64,000 bases of DNA from Rhyacichthys aspro (taxonomy: Eukaryota > Chordata > Actinopteri > Gobiiformes > Rhyacichthyidae): NCBI GenBank assembly GCA_036850595.1, contig CM072152.1, positions 7,521,640 to 7,585,639 on the forward strand, given 5' to 3'. This document shows, piece by piece, positions 35,391 through 47,953 of the stretch; position 1 is the first letter of the stretch; each line of letters starts with the position of its first letter. Position numbers and translations under genes: made by a program. A model generated the notes under the pieces. That model did no database searches. It was given only the letters and a program-made list of their open reading frames with translations, and had not been told where the DNA came from.

Positions 35391-38300
35391 TTAAAAAAAA
35401 AAATCAAGGTTGAATTAATGAATGCAAGGGAGAGTTTGGAACATCCTGCAATTTTACACACAAATCATCACTACGTTGGGAAACATAGTGTTGCTCTCTG
35501 GCTTTGCACTGAAAATACAATCTAATACTAATACTATCAATTTTTTTGTGGTTGTTAAAAATTTGCTTAAATAGTCACATTTTGAAAGATTGCACCAACA
35601 AGGTTTACTTCAAACTCAGAGTGCTAAACTGAGTAGTAAAACTGACTTAAAACCTGTTAAACTGACAAAGGTTTGACTATTCTGTCTGTAGCAGATCTAG
35701 TTACAGCCTGTTACCAATGGACATATCCATCACAGTCACAACAGCAATGGATCCACAGCTGCGTTTTGAACTTTGTTGGTTCAATCAGGCCAAAATAACT
35801 ACATTAAAACTGTAACACATGGCTTTATAAAAAATCTGTATTTATTTATGTTTTAGTGAACCTCCAACCTCTGTAACTAAGAAAAAAAATGAACCTCTAT
35901 AGTATTGATTAGTGATTGTGAATGCAGAACACTTAACCTTTTCCTAGGGCTCATGCTGCATCACAGTAAATGTCTAATTACCTCTTGTCATTCATCCTCA
36001 CTCTTATTTAATTATCCCTCTCTCTCTGACATCACTGCTCGGTCCAGCTGTGTTTTCCTGAGCGGCCGGTGACACCAACACACACCTCTGACCTCACTCT
36101 GAACCAAAGTCTCAGCCAATCGAGCGCTGCGACTTGCTATCACTGGAATACACTCAAGAACCCAGAACTCAGATGGAACATGAGACGGAAAAAAGCGGAG
36201 CATCCAGAGGAGTGGAAAATGTGTGTAAGAGGAGCTGTTACTGATGGAGCCTGCTGCTGGTGGGCTGCACACAAGAGAACAGACACTATTAAAGGGTTTT
36301 TTATTATAATTACAGGTAATGGTGAGGGTTGGGGTGGAGGATGGGTAAACAAAGCCCAGGACTCTCCCAAAACATGACTTCTAGTGTAAATAGAAATGAA
36401 TCCCTTTCTCAAGTTTGTTGTGTAGTAATATGGCACAATTTTAAACGTAATAAAACATTGCAGGTAAATATAAACATTTTTAAATCACATATCCCAATCC
36501 TGAAAACATTACATAGATCCAGTTGTTGAAATAGCGTTGCACCTGGGTAACCTCAGGCCTTTCTCTGAATCCATCTGTTTCACCCTAAGACCTGGTAAAC
36601 GCAGCCTGAGCCTGAGCCAAAGCTCCTCCTGCTTGTGGTCAGTCAAAAAGCCTCAACATAAATATCAACTGTCCTTCTTCAGGAGGCCTCAAGCTGTCTA
36701 AACAAAGATGGAGAGGGACAGCAACAAGCAACATGAGGCAGCCATGGGAAAGGCCCAAACACTGGTCCCACAGAACCAACAAGAAATAGCCTTTAGCTTC
36801 TCTGTTGGACATAAATAAACTCACTCATGTTTATCATGTAGCTCTTTGGCACAGCATACTCCACATTTACATGGTTCGTTGAGCAAGGTTCATTGTACAC
36901 ACTGCAGCACTTTAGAATAAAACTTAAAACACAACATAACTACATTTTTTTTTTTTTTTTTCGTAATTGAGTTATATTCAACATGAATCATTGTGTTAAG
37001 TGTTTTTTGAAAGGTGGCTGACGTATCTCTAGAGGCTGCAGCATGAGTAAAGAACCCAAGACAAATATCCCACATATGAGACAGTAAAATTCATCTGAGT
37101 CTCATACAATTTTTAAATGTTACATTGCAACTCAAACCCACTATGACCGACTAACTTGCGATATTGTGTATATGCAATCATTTAAAACTGGCCAATTACT
37201 GAGCATCATCCTGTGTGGCGTTATGAACAGACAAGCTTTTGGTTTGGAAAAAAAGATGACAAATGGATTCCAGTGTTGCAAAGAAAGCCAAGTAAGTGAC
37301 ACTACTATTAGCATACCTTTGTTTATTTACCCTTCATGGTGTGGAATCAGCGGCAGCTTAGTAACACTGGTGTTAAATGCATTTACATGTACTTCAATCA
37401 TTTTGTGCAGCTCATCTCCAACTATAATTGAACCTGATTTCCAGAGGATCGGACGATAAACAGGGGTGAATAATCCCCGCCTCTTCTCGTTCAATGAAGT
37501 CATATGATTGGGTTAACGTTATAAAATGACTCATATATTAGAACTAAATCCACAGCTTTAGCTTCCCTTCAAATGTCCCAAACAGGTCTCTGTGTTTTGC
37601 CAAATGTCTTTAACTGTGACATTTTTGTCAAGATGATCTTAAAAAACATCAGACCCAATTTGGTTGATGAGAACGTTCAATAGATTTGAGGGCAATAAGT
37701 GTTTTTTTTTGTTGTTGTTTTTTTGACCGAATGAAAGCAGGAAAGGTCGCTATGCTGTTGTTGTGACGGAAGAAAATTTGGGGCAACTTTAACAAGGTGA
37801 ATTTGGCACCGACTACATAATCAAAAACATCAAATGGGCATTTACATGATTCACGGATCACAGGAACCTAAAATGCCAACATTTTGTGTTTGGTGGAGTG
37901 GAAACATCTTAAATCAGCTCTGGTGGTGCTCCAGTTGTGGTTAGCTTCATTGCAGCTTCGCAGCCATCAGCGCGGAGCCAGTTTCCAGTGAACAGCGGCC
38001 AGCCTCGCGCTTTGAAGTTTGAACGTTCTCAGGGTCAACTCCCATCGATTTGTCTGTGGAGCGTGTAGCTTAAAAACCTTTTGTATGGTTCATTTAGTTA
38101 GATAAATGTGTAAATTAGTAAAATGAATAAAGTACTTCAGAAGAATCCAGCTGGAGGTGGATGCAGTGAACACCCAGTCTCTGAGAGATTCAACGTTTTA
38201 CTTTCTATACACTTAAGAGATTTGTGTAATTGCTTGAGCAACACAAACGAAGGCAGGTCTCAGAGACATGAGCCGTTTTACAGAGGCATATTTCAGAACT

Positions 38301-39090
38301 GACAAAGGGTTTCACAGTAATTACAATAAAGGTCTTTCAAAGGTTTTGATCTTTGTCTTCCTTTTGAGCTCTGCCAAAAAGTGTCTGAACATCAGAGAGA
38401 GCAGGCAGATAAAAGGTCTCCATTGTTTGATACGCACTTTCATTAGACTCACTTATTACCTGCCACTGTGTGTCACGGCACAACCCAAGCTGAGTTTTAT
38501 TACTACTTTAGGTTTTCAGTCTTCTCTCAAAAGTATAAAAAAATACTTTCCAGCGCAAAATCATGTTTAAGGTTTTTTCCCTTGAAAGACAAAAAAATAA
38601 TTGGGGTGGTGGTGACTCCAAATGACAAAAGTGACACAGTATTCAGCCAATCAGCTTCTTACTAATTAAATTTCAGATATGAGAGAACCACAGAAGGAAA
38701 TGAAGCGTTGGAATGGCAAATTTTAAAAAAGGAAAACAAACACACATCTTCGACAAATCCACAGAATATCTGGATTATTTTTTAGAAATGTTCTGTACTT
38801 TTTAAAGGGCTCACTGGCACAAAACACAGTCACTTCAGTTGTTAGAAGTGTTCCCATTGGTCGATGGCTGTTTTCGTTCCATTTGGATCTACATTTTGTA
38901 AATTGGTTGTGGAGCTTGTTAAAATGTTCCACTACATGTGCTCCATAAATGTGTCTGTCATCTTGTACATTTGTTTTAAAGAGTTACATGTGGTAAAAGT
39001 GAATTTCTTCAATAAAATGTTAAAATGTTTTTGAGGGGTTCATACTTGTTGAATGGTGTTTTGTACTTTGCAAATTTGTTTTGAGCGAGT
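35391..39090. other. intergenic, nothing firmly recognised
   Basis: The blocks 36000-36300 and 37900-38060 are slightly GC-richer; short frames overlap on both strands at 36000-36440 but show no splice-bounded exon. Poly-T at about 36945. Confidence 0.35.
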
Positions 39091-39093
39091 AAA

Positions 39094-39435
39094 CTGTGCT
39101 TCTCAAACTCTTTACATCAAGTACCACCCCAGAAAGTATTTGTCTTTCAAAGTACCATCTTTATGCCAATACAGATCTATGCCATTTTAAGTTTTTCATG
39201 AACACCTACCTATCTACCTATATGAATGTTATGAAATTAATTTTGTTTGCTTCTTTAAAATCACATTTTGAATTCCGCTGCTTTTTAAGAGTCCGAACAT
39301 TTAGTGGTATAATAAAGTGTATTATAGAAAAGTTGTAGTACAAATCAATAGTCCTACATTTAGTAGTTACCAGTGATCACCACAGAGAGCCAGAGTACCA
39401 CCAGAGGTAGATGTACCACAGTTTGAGAACCACTG
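39094..39435. mobile_element. hAT-type MITE, copy 2
   Basis: It starts 'ctgtgcttctcaaact' and ends 'cagtttgagaaccactg', with internal 'caagtaccacc', 'taaagtgtattatagaaaag' and 'accagaggtagatgtaccac' shared with 12500-12782. Flanks 'cgagtaaa' and 'cagtaaaa' may be an eroded target duplication shifted by one base. Confidence 0.78.
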
Positions 39436-39439
39436 CAGT

Positions 39440-42400
39440 AAAACATGACTGCACGTTGATGTACCTGAATTAGACAGTTACCAAAACAATTCAGGAAGTG
39501 TTCCAATGCCACAGAAATAGAAAAGAAAGTAAGAAGACATACCTTTAATGGTGCATACATGTCTTGAAGAAAATACAAGGTTGTCTTATTTAAAAAAAAA
39601 AAAAAAATAAAATTTTAAATGCCTGAAGCAACTCAAGAAGGGTTGTGTTCAAAGACTAGTAATGGGTATGAGGTATTGACAATTCTGAACTGTTTCACTT
39701 TGTATAATAGTGAAATACAAACCCAAATCCTTCCAATCCGATGAATGCAGTCCCATGTGGCAGAGCTTTGGACTATCTAAGTTGCTTTGGTGATACTGGT
39801 CTTCTCATTTGCCCACATCAACAAGTTCAGTTTGAAAAAGCACTTCAAATCCACAGCATAGAGACTCACCATCTTCATTGTTATAATACAGTGTCCAAAA
39901 TGTCACCATAGCCTGTCTTCTAATGGGGACAATACAACCTCATTCATTTTATTTTGACATTATTTATTTAGAAAAAAAAAAAAAAGACCTCAAATTGCAT
40001 TGTATAGAAAATCTCTAATTCTAATGTGAACATAATACACGGTTTTTCCTTTGGAGCATTTGTACTTAACTTATCATAATTGCAGGTTTACATAGATACA
40101 TAATTACATGCACACACTCTAACATGTAGTGCGGACTGCCTCTGCTTCCAAAACATGACATTTGGCAAAGAGTGAGCCCTCGTTTTTCCCTCTAGAATCC
40201 ACTTGTCTAAACTTGTTTCGAAGGAACACAGCTAAGAGTTCACCAGGATCCAGTCTCGTCTTAATGCTGCCAGAGAAAATGACTAAGCCTCATTGTCTTT
40301 ATTATTGCTCTCATCTCACAGTGGGCCATCATAGTGACCTCACACTGAACCTGGCAAATCAGAAATGTAAAAAGCACTTGTGGACATAAAACCTGACTTC
40401 CTTCCACTGTGATTAAGAGTTCTATCAGCGCGACTGTTTTCGGTGCAAACTCCAGAGTCATGCGCGTTTACAATACGAGCGTGTCTTATCTCAGTAATTC
40501 CTCGTGGAGCCCATAAAGATATGTGCTGGATGAATGCGAGCGGAATAGTTTCCTAACTGAAGCAATACGCGCATGAAAACAGACAGCGGGTGATTAGACA
40601 TAAAGATAAACGGTGGCCAGGTCCCGTACAGGTAATGGAAGCACGCCCAGAGCCCAGACTCACTGGGTTCATGAAACTCTGACTCTTCTGGTGCAACTTT
40701 TGGAGCCTTATGAAGTTTTCTGGTGCAATAGTAACACTAAACTACACACTACAACATACCTTGTACTACTGCTGGTGGCACTGGTAGGAATAAAGGTCCA
40801 TAGACATGCTAAATCAGTGCTGGACCCACATATTAAAAAGTCAAGAGAATCGTGACCTCCCCAGGCTGGTTTAGCAACAGGTTTGGTCTATTTTAGTGGT
40901 GAATCATCTAATTTCTTCTTCCAATTTAAAGCTATTTACCTCATTATTTTGTTCCCTGTTAGGGCGCACTCACATCAGAGCCATTTGAACACTTGAGCCC
41001 TGTATGTAATGTCATTGTGTCCTTGTCACCATGCTGTTTACAAGAAGCACGGAATTGCTCAACGGCTCAATGGACGTCGCTCAAACAGTACAGAGAACGT
41101 AAACCACGCAATATTCATTCTGAGTCTGATTTCAAGATATCAGGTCCATCAGATCTCCGTGAACCTTTTGCATTTTCTGAGTCCTGACATTTCTAAAAGC
41201 AGTATTTTTTTCATTGAAAGACCATGGACTTCAACAAACATTTGACTCTCACTTAAATAAAATCTCCACCCACAAAAAAGGACATTCTTGACAAAGTAAA
41301 ATTTTGAAGAACCTGGGTAAGACATGAGAGACGCATCATTTACCAACATGGTCCATAGACTGCATGCAATCACAATTTAAAAAACATACAGCCAGTCATA
41401 AAAGCTGACATTACATAAGGTCATTAATCTGACTCACTCTAAAATGGATAACTAGTCAGTGATTGGATTTATCAATTGCAGTTTTATCCAATCAGAGCAA
41501 TCATGTTGTTAACGTTCATTACGGTAAAGTGGTCGCTACATCTTTAAACCTAAAACCCTCATAGAACTGTCAGTACTGCCACATCATTGGACAGGAGTCA
41601 GGCCATGGTTCAGAGTTTGCTTGGAGCAACTCAAGATGGAGTTTGTAAGGGACATCAAAGTTATTTGACTTCGCTTTTTTACTTTTACTATATAAAGACA
41701 AGACAATAAAAAGACATTCCTACTAAACAACTGGCCAGTACAATGGATGTTGACGATAGCATTGCTGGAATGGGAGATAAGACATTGATTCAGAATATAG
41801 ACGGTGTTAATCCGTCAACAGGCTGTTCATTACTCAAACCCATTTTAACGTGACTTCTTTTTCAACCCGCTCCAGCCGACTGCTGTTCTGTGCGATGAGC
41901 CACCACATTCCTGAGTCTAAATCAACTGTAAATGCTGCGAGGTGTTGAAACCATTAAGAATGAGCAAAGCTTCCATCTCTGTAGACACTTCTTCTCAGGA
42001 CCGGATGGGAGCTGCTCCTGGAGTGAACTGAATGTGATCTGTGTAAAAAAGCCAGGAGCAAGGACAGGTAAAATATGATGGAACATGAACCCACACAGAC
42101 GGAAATCCAGGCAATTACTACCCAACATTCTCTGCTGTGGTGTGCCCAGAACTGCAGTCCATCGGAGCCATGTCCTATAGAGACACCCTTGATGCCTATT
42201 CTTCTTTTGACACTAATGTTGGTAACAGTAGGTGAACTATGTCAGGTATTCAGCCTGTGAACACATTGTGGCAAGTGGGGATGGGAGGTATCGTCAAATT
42301 AGGCGATCGACTCACAATTGAGATTTTTATAATGATTGACACTTGCACTTAGTTACCAAAGTGGACAAATGCCAACAATGCCACCCCAGGAGTTTCACAT

Positions 42401-42735
42401 GGAGAAGGTATTTGACAGAAACAAAGCGTCTAAGGCACACAGGTTCATTCACTGATAAGCCACGAGGCAAGGCTCCTTTCATTTTGATAATTTTTATTGA
42501 ACAGTTAAACAATAAAACCATTTAAAACCACACACACCCGATCCCACATACACACAGATACAATTAAAAAACAATATGAATACAGTTGTAGCACTTATCA
42601 TGCAGATGGATGAAACAGTGTAAAAGCCTAATCCAGGGGATGGTCAATGTTGTTCAGTATAGCATCCCTCCTGTTGAGTCTCTGAACTAATACTTTCACT
42701 TTGTCCTCCTCACAGATTTAGCAGATTTTTTTCTT
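39440..42735. other. intergenic, with one distinctive block
   Basis: No exon or mobile element could be supported. Poly-A runs lie near 39592 and 39970. The stretch at 40440-40625 is described separately. Confidence 0.35.
40440..40625. promoter_or_regulatory. candidate conserved non-coding block
   Basis: Repeat-free, CpG-containing sequence with several homeodomain- or GATA-like words ('cataaaga', 'cttatct', 'gtgattag'), no open frame and no simple sequence. It resembles vertebrate developmental enhancers in texture. It lies about 15 kb downstream of the wnt7a terminal exon. Confidence 0.28.
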
Positions 42736-42738
42736 GTG

Positions 42739-42875
42739 CAAATGATCCTGGTCAATAAATAAGATAAATACAGAAAAATTGGCGCATCATTTATTGACAT
42801 ATTTTTGCAAGAGAAATAAATGAGGCATATGTTGTATATTGTTGTTAATCTAGTAAACTGTGACTTGGAAAAACA
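42739..42875. repeat. dispersed repeat shared with 47662-47828
   Basis: Shares 'aaatgatcctggtc', 'attggcgcatcatttattga' (versus 'attggtgcaccatttattta'), 'caagagaaataaatg' and 'gttgttaatc' in order. Not identified with a known family. Confidence 0.6.
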
Positions 42876-43216
42876 AAACAATTAAAGCTACTAGCAATGA
42901 TCGGCCCTCACCCTTTAAGAGCATCGCCAACGACCCCAAAGAGAGCCCTTTAAAAAGCTTCACAAAATTGTTAGGAAATAAATATTTTTTCCAAGGGGCA
43001 CAAAAGAAGATTGTATGTGCCAGATTTCATGCATTTACAACAAACTGTAGTTTTTGTGTTTCACAGGGGCTCATTGAATAGAGTTCCTATTGGATTTATA
43101 TGGCAGGTTTGATTTTTTTAACCTTTATTTTAATAATTAAAGCTGCAAGAGGCGTCATAGGCCCTTGCCTTTCCTTGCAACCGCAGGGGCTTATGACCTC
43201 GGGAGGACTGCTTTTC

Positions 43217-43760
<544 letters not shown>

Positions 43761-43769
43761 AAAACCCAA

Positions 43770-45380
43770 ACCCAAGTTAAAAAAGACAAATTTCACAAAA
43801 AGGGAAATTTTGGGAGAGGGTGGGTCCCCAAAAAAACGGAAATCAAAAATTGGAAGGAACAGGTGGTGCTCACCAACAAAGACAGAGATAGACCACCTCA
43901 TATCAAAAACGCTTGGAGGAAGGGGAGACCATGAGTGCTATGTTAGAAGCCGAAGAACAAACCAGTGATTTCGCACAAATGGTCGAGGAGCTGGACGAGA
44001 AAAAAAACAAAACAAAAAATGACTTAATGGACGAGAAGATGATGTTTGTCTGTTACATCAGTGAACACACCACACTGGGTAAAAAGAAAACTTAAGGTGG
44101 TGGTTTGGAATGGCAAACTCTGATCTGATAAATACATTTTATTATTATAATAAATCATTATTTATTAAAAAGTAACAAGGTATTATCAATTATTTCCTCA
44201 ACAGAAAATATCTTGGTAATTACAGCTTGTATTACTCAATAAAATAGCTCTAAACACAAGAAGCTTGCTAAATTTAGGATGTTTATGTAACATGGCAAAA
44301 ATGGGGGAGTTAACAATTTAAATATATAGGTTTGCTTCAGAAAGTACACTTATGAGAAAATACACATGTATAAATAAAAATCATACATACATAAAGGATT
44401 TAGATTATGCCTATAATTTGTAATCAATAATGTAAAAATTGTCCTATGTGCAATATTATTTGTCTGATTTTATGCAACAACTTGTGTGAGCGTGATGCAT
44501 TGTGGGTATTGGCTGCCGCTCTGATGGGCACTTCAAGTTCAGAACAGCAAGTGGATGAGAGGTGAGTTTGAGTAATTTAGAAGTTATGAACTGGTTTTCC
44601 TTTAAGTATTTTCTTTTAACTATTCAATCCATAAGGCCTTTACAGGCATGGTCTAAGGCAGAAACTTTTAATGTTAAAGTAGGATGTAGGCTATCTACTG
44701 TTAATGCGTCAAGTGTGTGTTATGCAAACCTTCCTCGCGACAATAGTGTTTGCTTTTGGACTCATGCACACGGTGGTTCATATAGAAAAAAACGTATGTA
44801 GATTGTATAATGGCCACTGTCTATGATGAACCAGCAAGATGAAGGACTTGAGCTCAAATGTGTTAACCATAGTGTTGAGGCAAGACTATTTCTAGACATA
44901 GGTTAAATCGATGCTTTGGGGACTTGCGCTGCCCTTTGCTCACATGCTCATAAAGAGGAGACAGAGCAGCAGCTCACGGCCCTTGGACCTGTGCACTGCA
45001 GGAGCTGCAGGGATTTTGTAGGACAAACCACATTAAGTTATGTTTTTTGAGGACTGTGTTTTAATTTTTAAAATAGGAAAGACAACCTGAAATCACAAGA
45101 AAATGAAAACAGAAATTTACATTAACATTTCCTATTGTAGAAAAGGTTTTTTGACTCTGCACAAAGGTTTAAGGTAACTTAAGACTTTTCATCCCTCAGA
45201 GGGATGGATTTAGCCTAAAACTACTTTGACTGGACAAGGCTAGACTGGTTTCGTAGTCATTAAGAGTTGAATGGGCAGGGAATGGGAATGCCCATCTGGG
45301 GTATCCACAGGCTATCAGATGTGTTCTTCTTTCCATTTACCCTCTGACTCAGTCGACACTTCCTGAGCTTCTGAAACTTC
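43770..45380. other. intergenic, nothing recognised
   Basis: The open frame at 43913-44095 is Glu/Lys-rich but directly abuts the low-quality tract and has no splice context. A 'gatgcattgtgggta' word near 44490 is common in MITEs. Confidence 0.35.
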
Positions 45381-45384
45381 GACA

Positions 45385-45760
45385 GGCAGAAACATGGCTT
45401 GCCATTGGATCACCAGTATCCCCGGTTGTGGCTAACCTGTTCATGGAGGAGGTGGAGTATGGAGCCCTGAGCTCCTTCAGTGCCCAGCCACTGGTACCGC
45501 TACGAGGATGACACAGGAAGTGGAAGCATTCACAGGTCATAGTTCACCCGTGAGGACGCTAAGGAGAATCACCTGGCCTTCTAAGACTGTGTAGTGATTA
45601 TTTGTGAAGACAGGACACTCCAGGTAGAAGTTTATAGGAAGTCAAGACATACAAACCAATATTTAGTGTTTGACTCCCACCATCCTCTGCAGCACAAGCT
45701 GGGTGTTCGCATGACTCCTCAATACAGAGCTCAGGAAGTGCTGTGTAATAATTCCTTCAA
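45385..45760 (+). pseudogene. Penelope-like element reverse transcriptase relic
   Basis: One frame reads AIGSPVSPVVANLFMEE, the hallmark GSP(V/L)SP box of Penelope-like reverse transcriptases. Another shortly after reads HWYRYEDDT, matching the catalytic (R)YVDDT box with Val replaced by Glu. Further on, FTREDAKENHLAF and SHHPLQHKLGVR follow in the family order. The pieces are in different frames with an in-frame stop, so the copy is dead. No GIY-YIG endonuclease region is visible downstream. Confidence 0.85.
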
Positions 45761-45981
45761 TTACGATTAGGCGTTTTTCCTATCACCTACATGTATATGT
45801 GGACATCACACGCAACCTATAAATGTGACAATGGTCAATGACGAGCGTGAAGCTTTGCGCATTCACCAACATTAACAACTTCAATTATGCTTGGCAACCA
45901 CGAATTATATATTTTTGGAAAGCTCTCATGATCCTTCACGAGACGTGAGGTCTTTGGTCAATGATAAACATTGACTTAGTT

Positions 45982-46043
45982 TTAGTGCGCTTTGTGCATT
46001 TAAATTAGTGTGCTTTGTGCATTTAAATTAGTGTGCTTTGTGC
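45982..46043. repeat. short tandem array, 23-bp unit
   Basis: The unit starting 'ttagtgygctttgtgcattt' begins at 45982, 46005 and 46028, about 2.7 copies with one substitution. Confidence 0.9.
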
Positions 46044-47510
46044 TGAGGGGCTGGGGCCTAATAATATTTATTCATAATTGTCATGGATTTATGCTGAAAT
46101 CATCACTTTTGAACATCACATAAAAGACCAGAAAGACAAACAGTAGCAAAAAAGTCTGGAGCAGAAAAGGCATATAAAGGATTTGTACAGTTGTTTCTGA
46201 TTCCACCCTAAACTCTGCTCCAGGCCTCAGACAGGATTTTGTCATCATTTAATAGCCCAATAATCTTCAAGAACATCTTCCATCCTTTTATTTAGCAAAC
46301 AAATTACAGCCTCCTGGACGTCGGGCAGGAAGACATTTGTATAACTTGATTCTAGCTTGTTTGGTTTTCATGTTCGCATGGCCACAGGGACATACCTCCC
46401 GTGTGCCGTCAGTACAACAGTTCATGGAGTGCACGGCGTGTGTCATTACCGCATTCTTCACACGTTTTTTACAGTCGAGGAGCAGAGGGCGTAGCGTCTG
46501 ATGCAAACCTTTGTAGGGACAACTCGTAATTTTTCTCCTTCCCTGCTCTGTAAGCTCTAATAACAGTGTCGTACTCTTCCATGTAGTCCACAAATCGGTA
46601 CGAGCTGCGTGCTAACACAAGCAAGATAATCATTTCTAATCCTTTTTCATGAGGGGAGTGTAATTTCAGATTCGCGCCACACATGCGGTAGAAAGGCCTC
46701 CAGCAGAAACCGGTGTCATTAAGTGCATCTTTGTGTTATTTCCTGTGGCTTCTCCGGGATTAGGAGCCCTGTCAGTCAGCACAGGAAACAAAGCCGAGTG
46801 GGACCTCCTGTACGATTTCACGTCTCAGAGTGAAACCACAGAGAAAGTGAATGTTGACGCATGGATCCACGCTTGGGTTCAGATTCAAAGGCCTGGTGTG
46901 TTTTTATTCTGCTACATTGTAAAGCCTTAAAATAGATTTCTCGTAATTTGAACAAATATCAGAAATGAGGATGATTTTGTTGATTTAATGAGATAGTGTC
47001 TCACAAGAAAGTAACTGAGTACTCTGTCACTCAAAGTTACATAGTGCAGTATTTGGTGAACTGGTGCATTACATACTTACTTATAATTATACATAATTAT
47101 CAGGCTTTTATTTTCTGATCAACCGTTACTTCTTCACGCAGGTTCTCATGCTTTCATAATTTATTTTGACATATGAAGCCATGTTGCATGATCTTGTATA
47201 TTGTATGGTTTTCCTTCAGTCTGAGAATACAACTCAATACAACAAGTCTGCTGGTTCATTTTTCAAAAGTATATTTTTTTACTTGGTGCAACCTGCAGTT
47301 TTAAGAAAAAACTCTCAGTTGAGTTCCTGAAAGCCTGCAGCGGTGTGGATGAAATTAAAGCAAATAGAGTGTTTTAAACAAGCAGTGAGCACAATCATCC
47401 GTCCTTCACACAGCATCCATGAGACACTTTCTCCATTTTCTTGTTACTGTGACGAAACGTATTATTCATGATCAGATATAATGCTGTTCCACAGACGCTA
47501 CTTCCATTTT
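46044..47510. other. intergenic, nothing firmly recognised
   Basis: 46280-46870 is GC-richer, with overlapping minus-strand frames (46288-46684) that share no splice-bounded exon. It is a possible regulatory or decayed coding block. Confidence 0.3.
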
Positions 47511-47953
47511 TCCTGGCTCCCAGAGCACTTGCAGATCTGTGTGTTCACATGCAACATTTTTATTTTAAGATGGGGCATGCTTTTTTTTGCTTTTTTTTTT
47601 TTTGTTCTGTTGGTAAAACTGGGCTTGCATAAGTCTTGCATAGCCCTGTTCCAGCAACCTTGTAAATGATCCTGGTCGTAGTATCCTGTTAAAATAGTAA
47701 AAATAAATAAATAAACAAATAAAAAGAAATTAATTGGTGCACCATTTATTTACATGTTTTTACAAGAGATATAAATGTGACACATATATTGTTGTAAATC
47801 CATTTAAAAGTGTCTTGGGGAAAAAAATGAGAAAAATAATTTTGACCATTCCACTTTACAGTCATCCCTTCCCCTGGCTCCTAGAGCACTTGCAACATTT
47901 TTATTTTAAGATGGAGATGTATCTTTTTTTGTTCTATTGGTAAAACTGGGCTC
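47511..47953. repeat. composite of direct repeats
   Basis: 'cctggctcccagagcacttg' with 'caacatttttattttaagat' and 'ttggtaaaactgggct' at 47511-47623 recurs at 47871-47953 with a shortened middle. Between them, 47662-47828 is the copy of the repeat at 42739-42875. Together they may be one unrecognised mobile or tandemly duplicated element. Confidence 0.65.

Noticed and set aside
46288..46684. Overlapping minus-strand frames suggesting a gene
   Set aside because: Two frames overlap without splice signals, recognisable motif or an ATG-supported continuous product.
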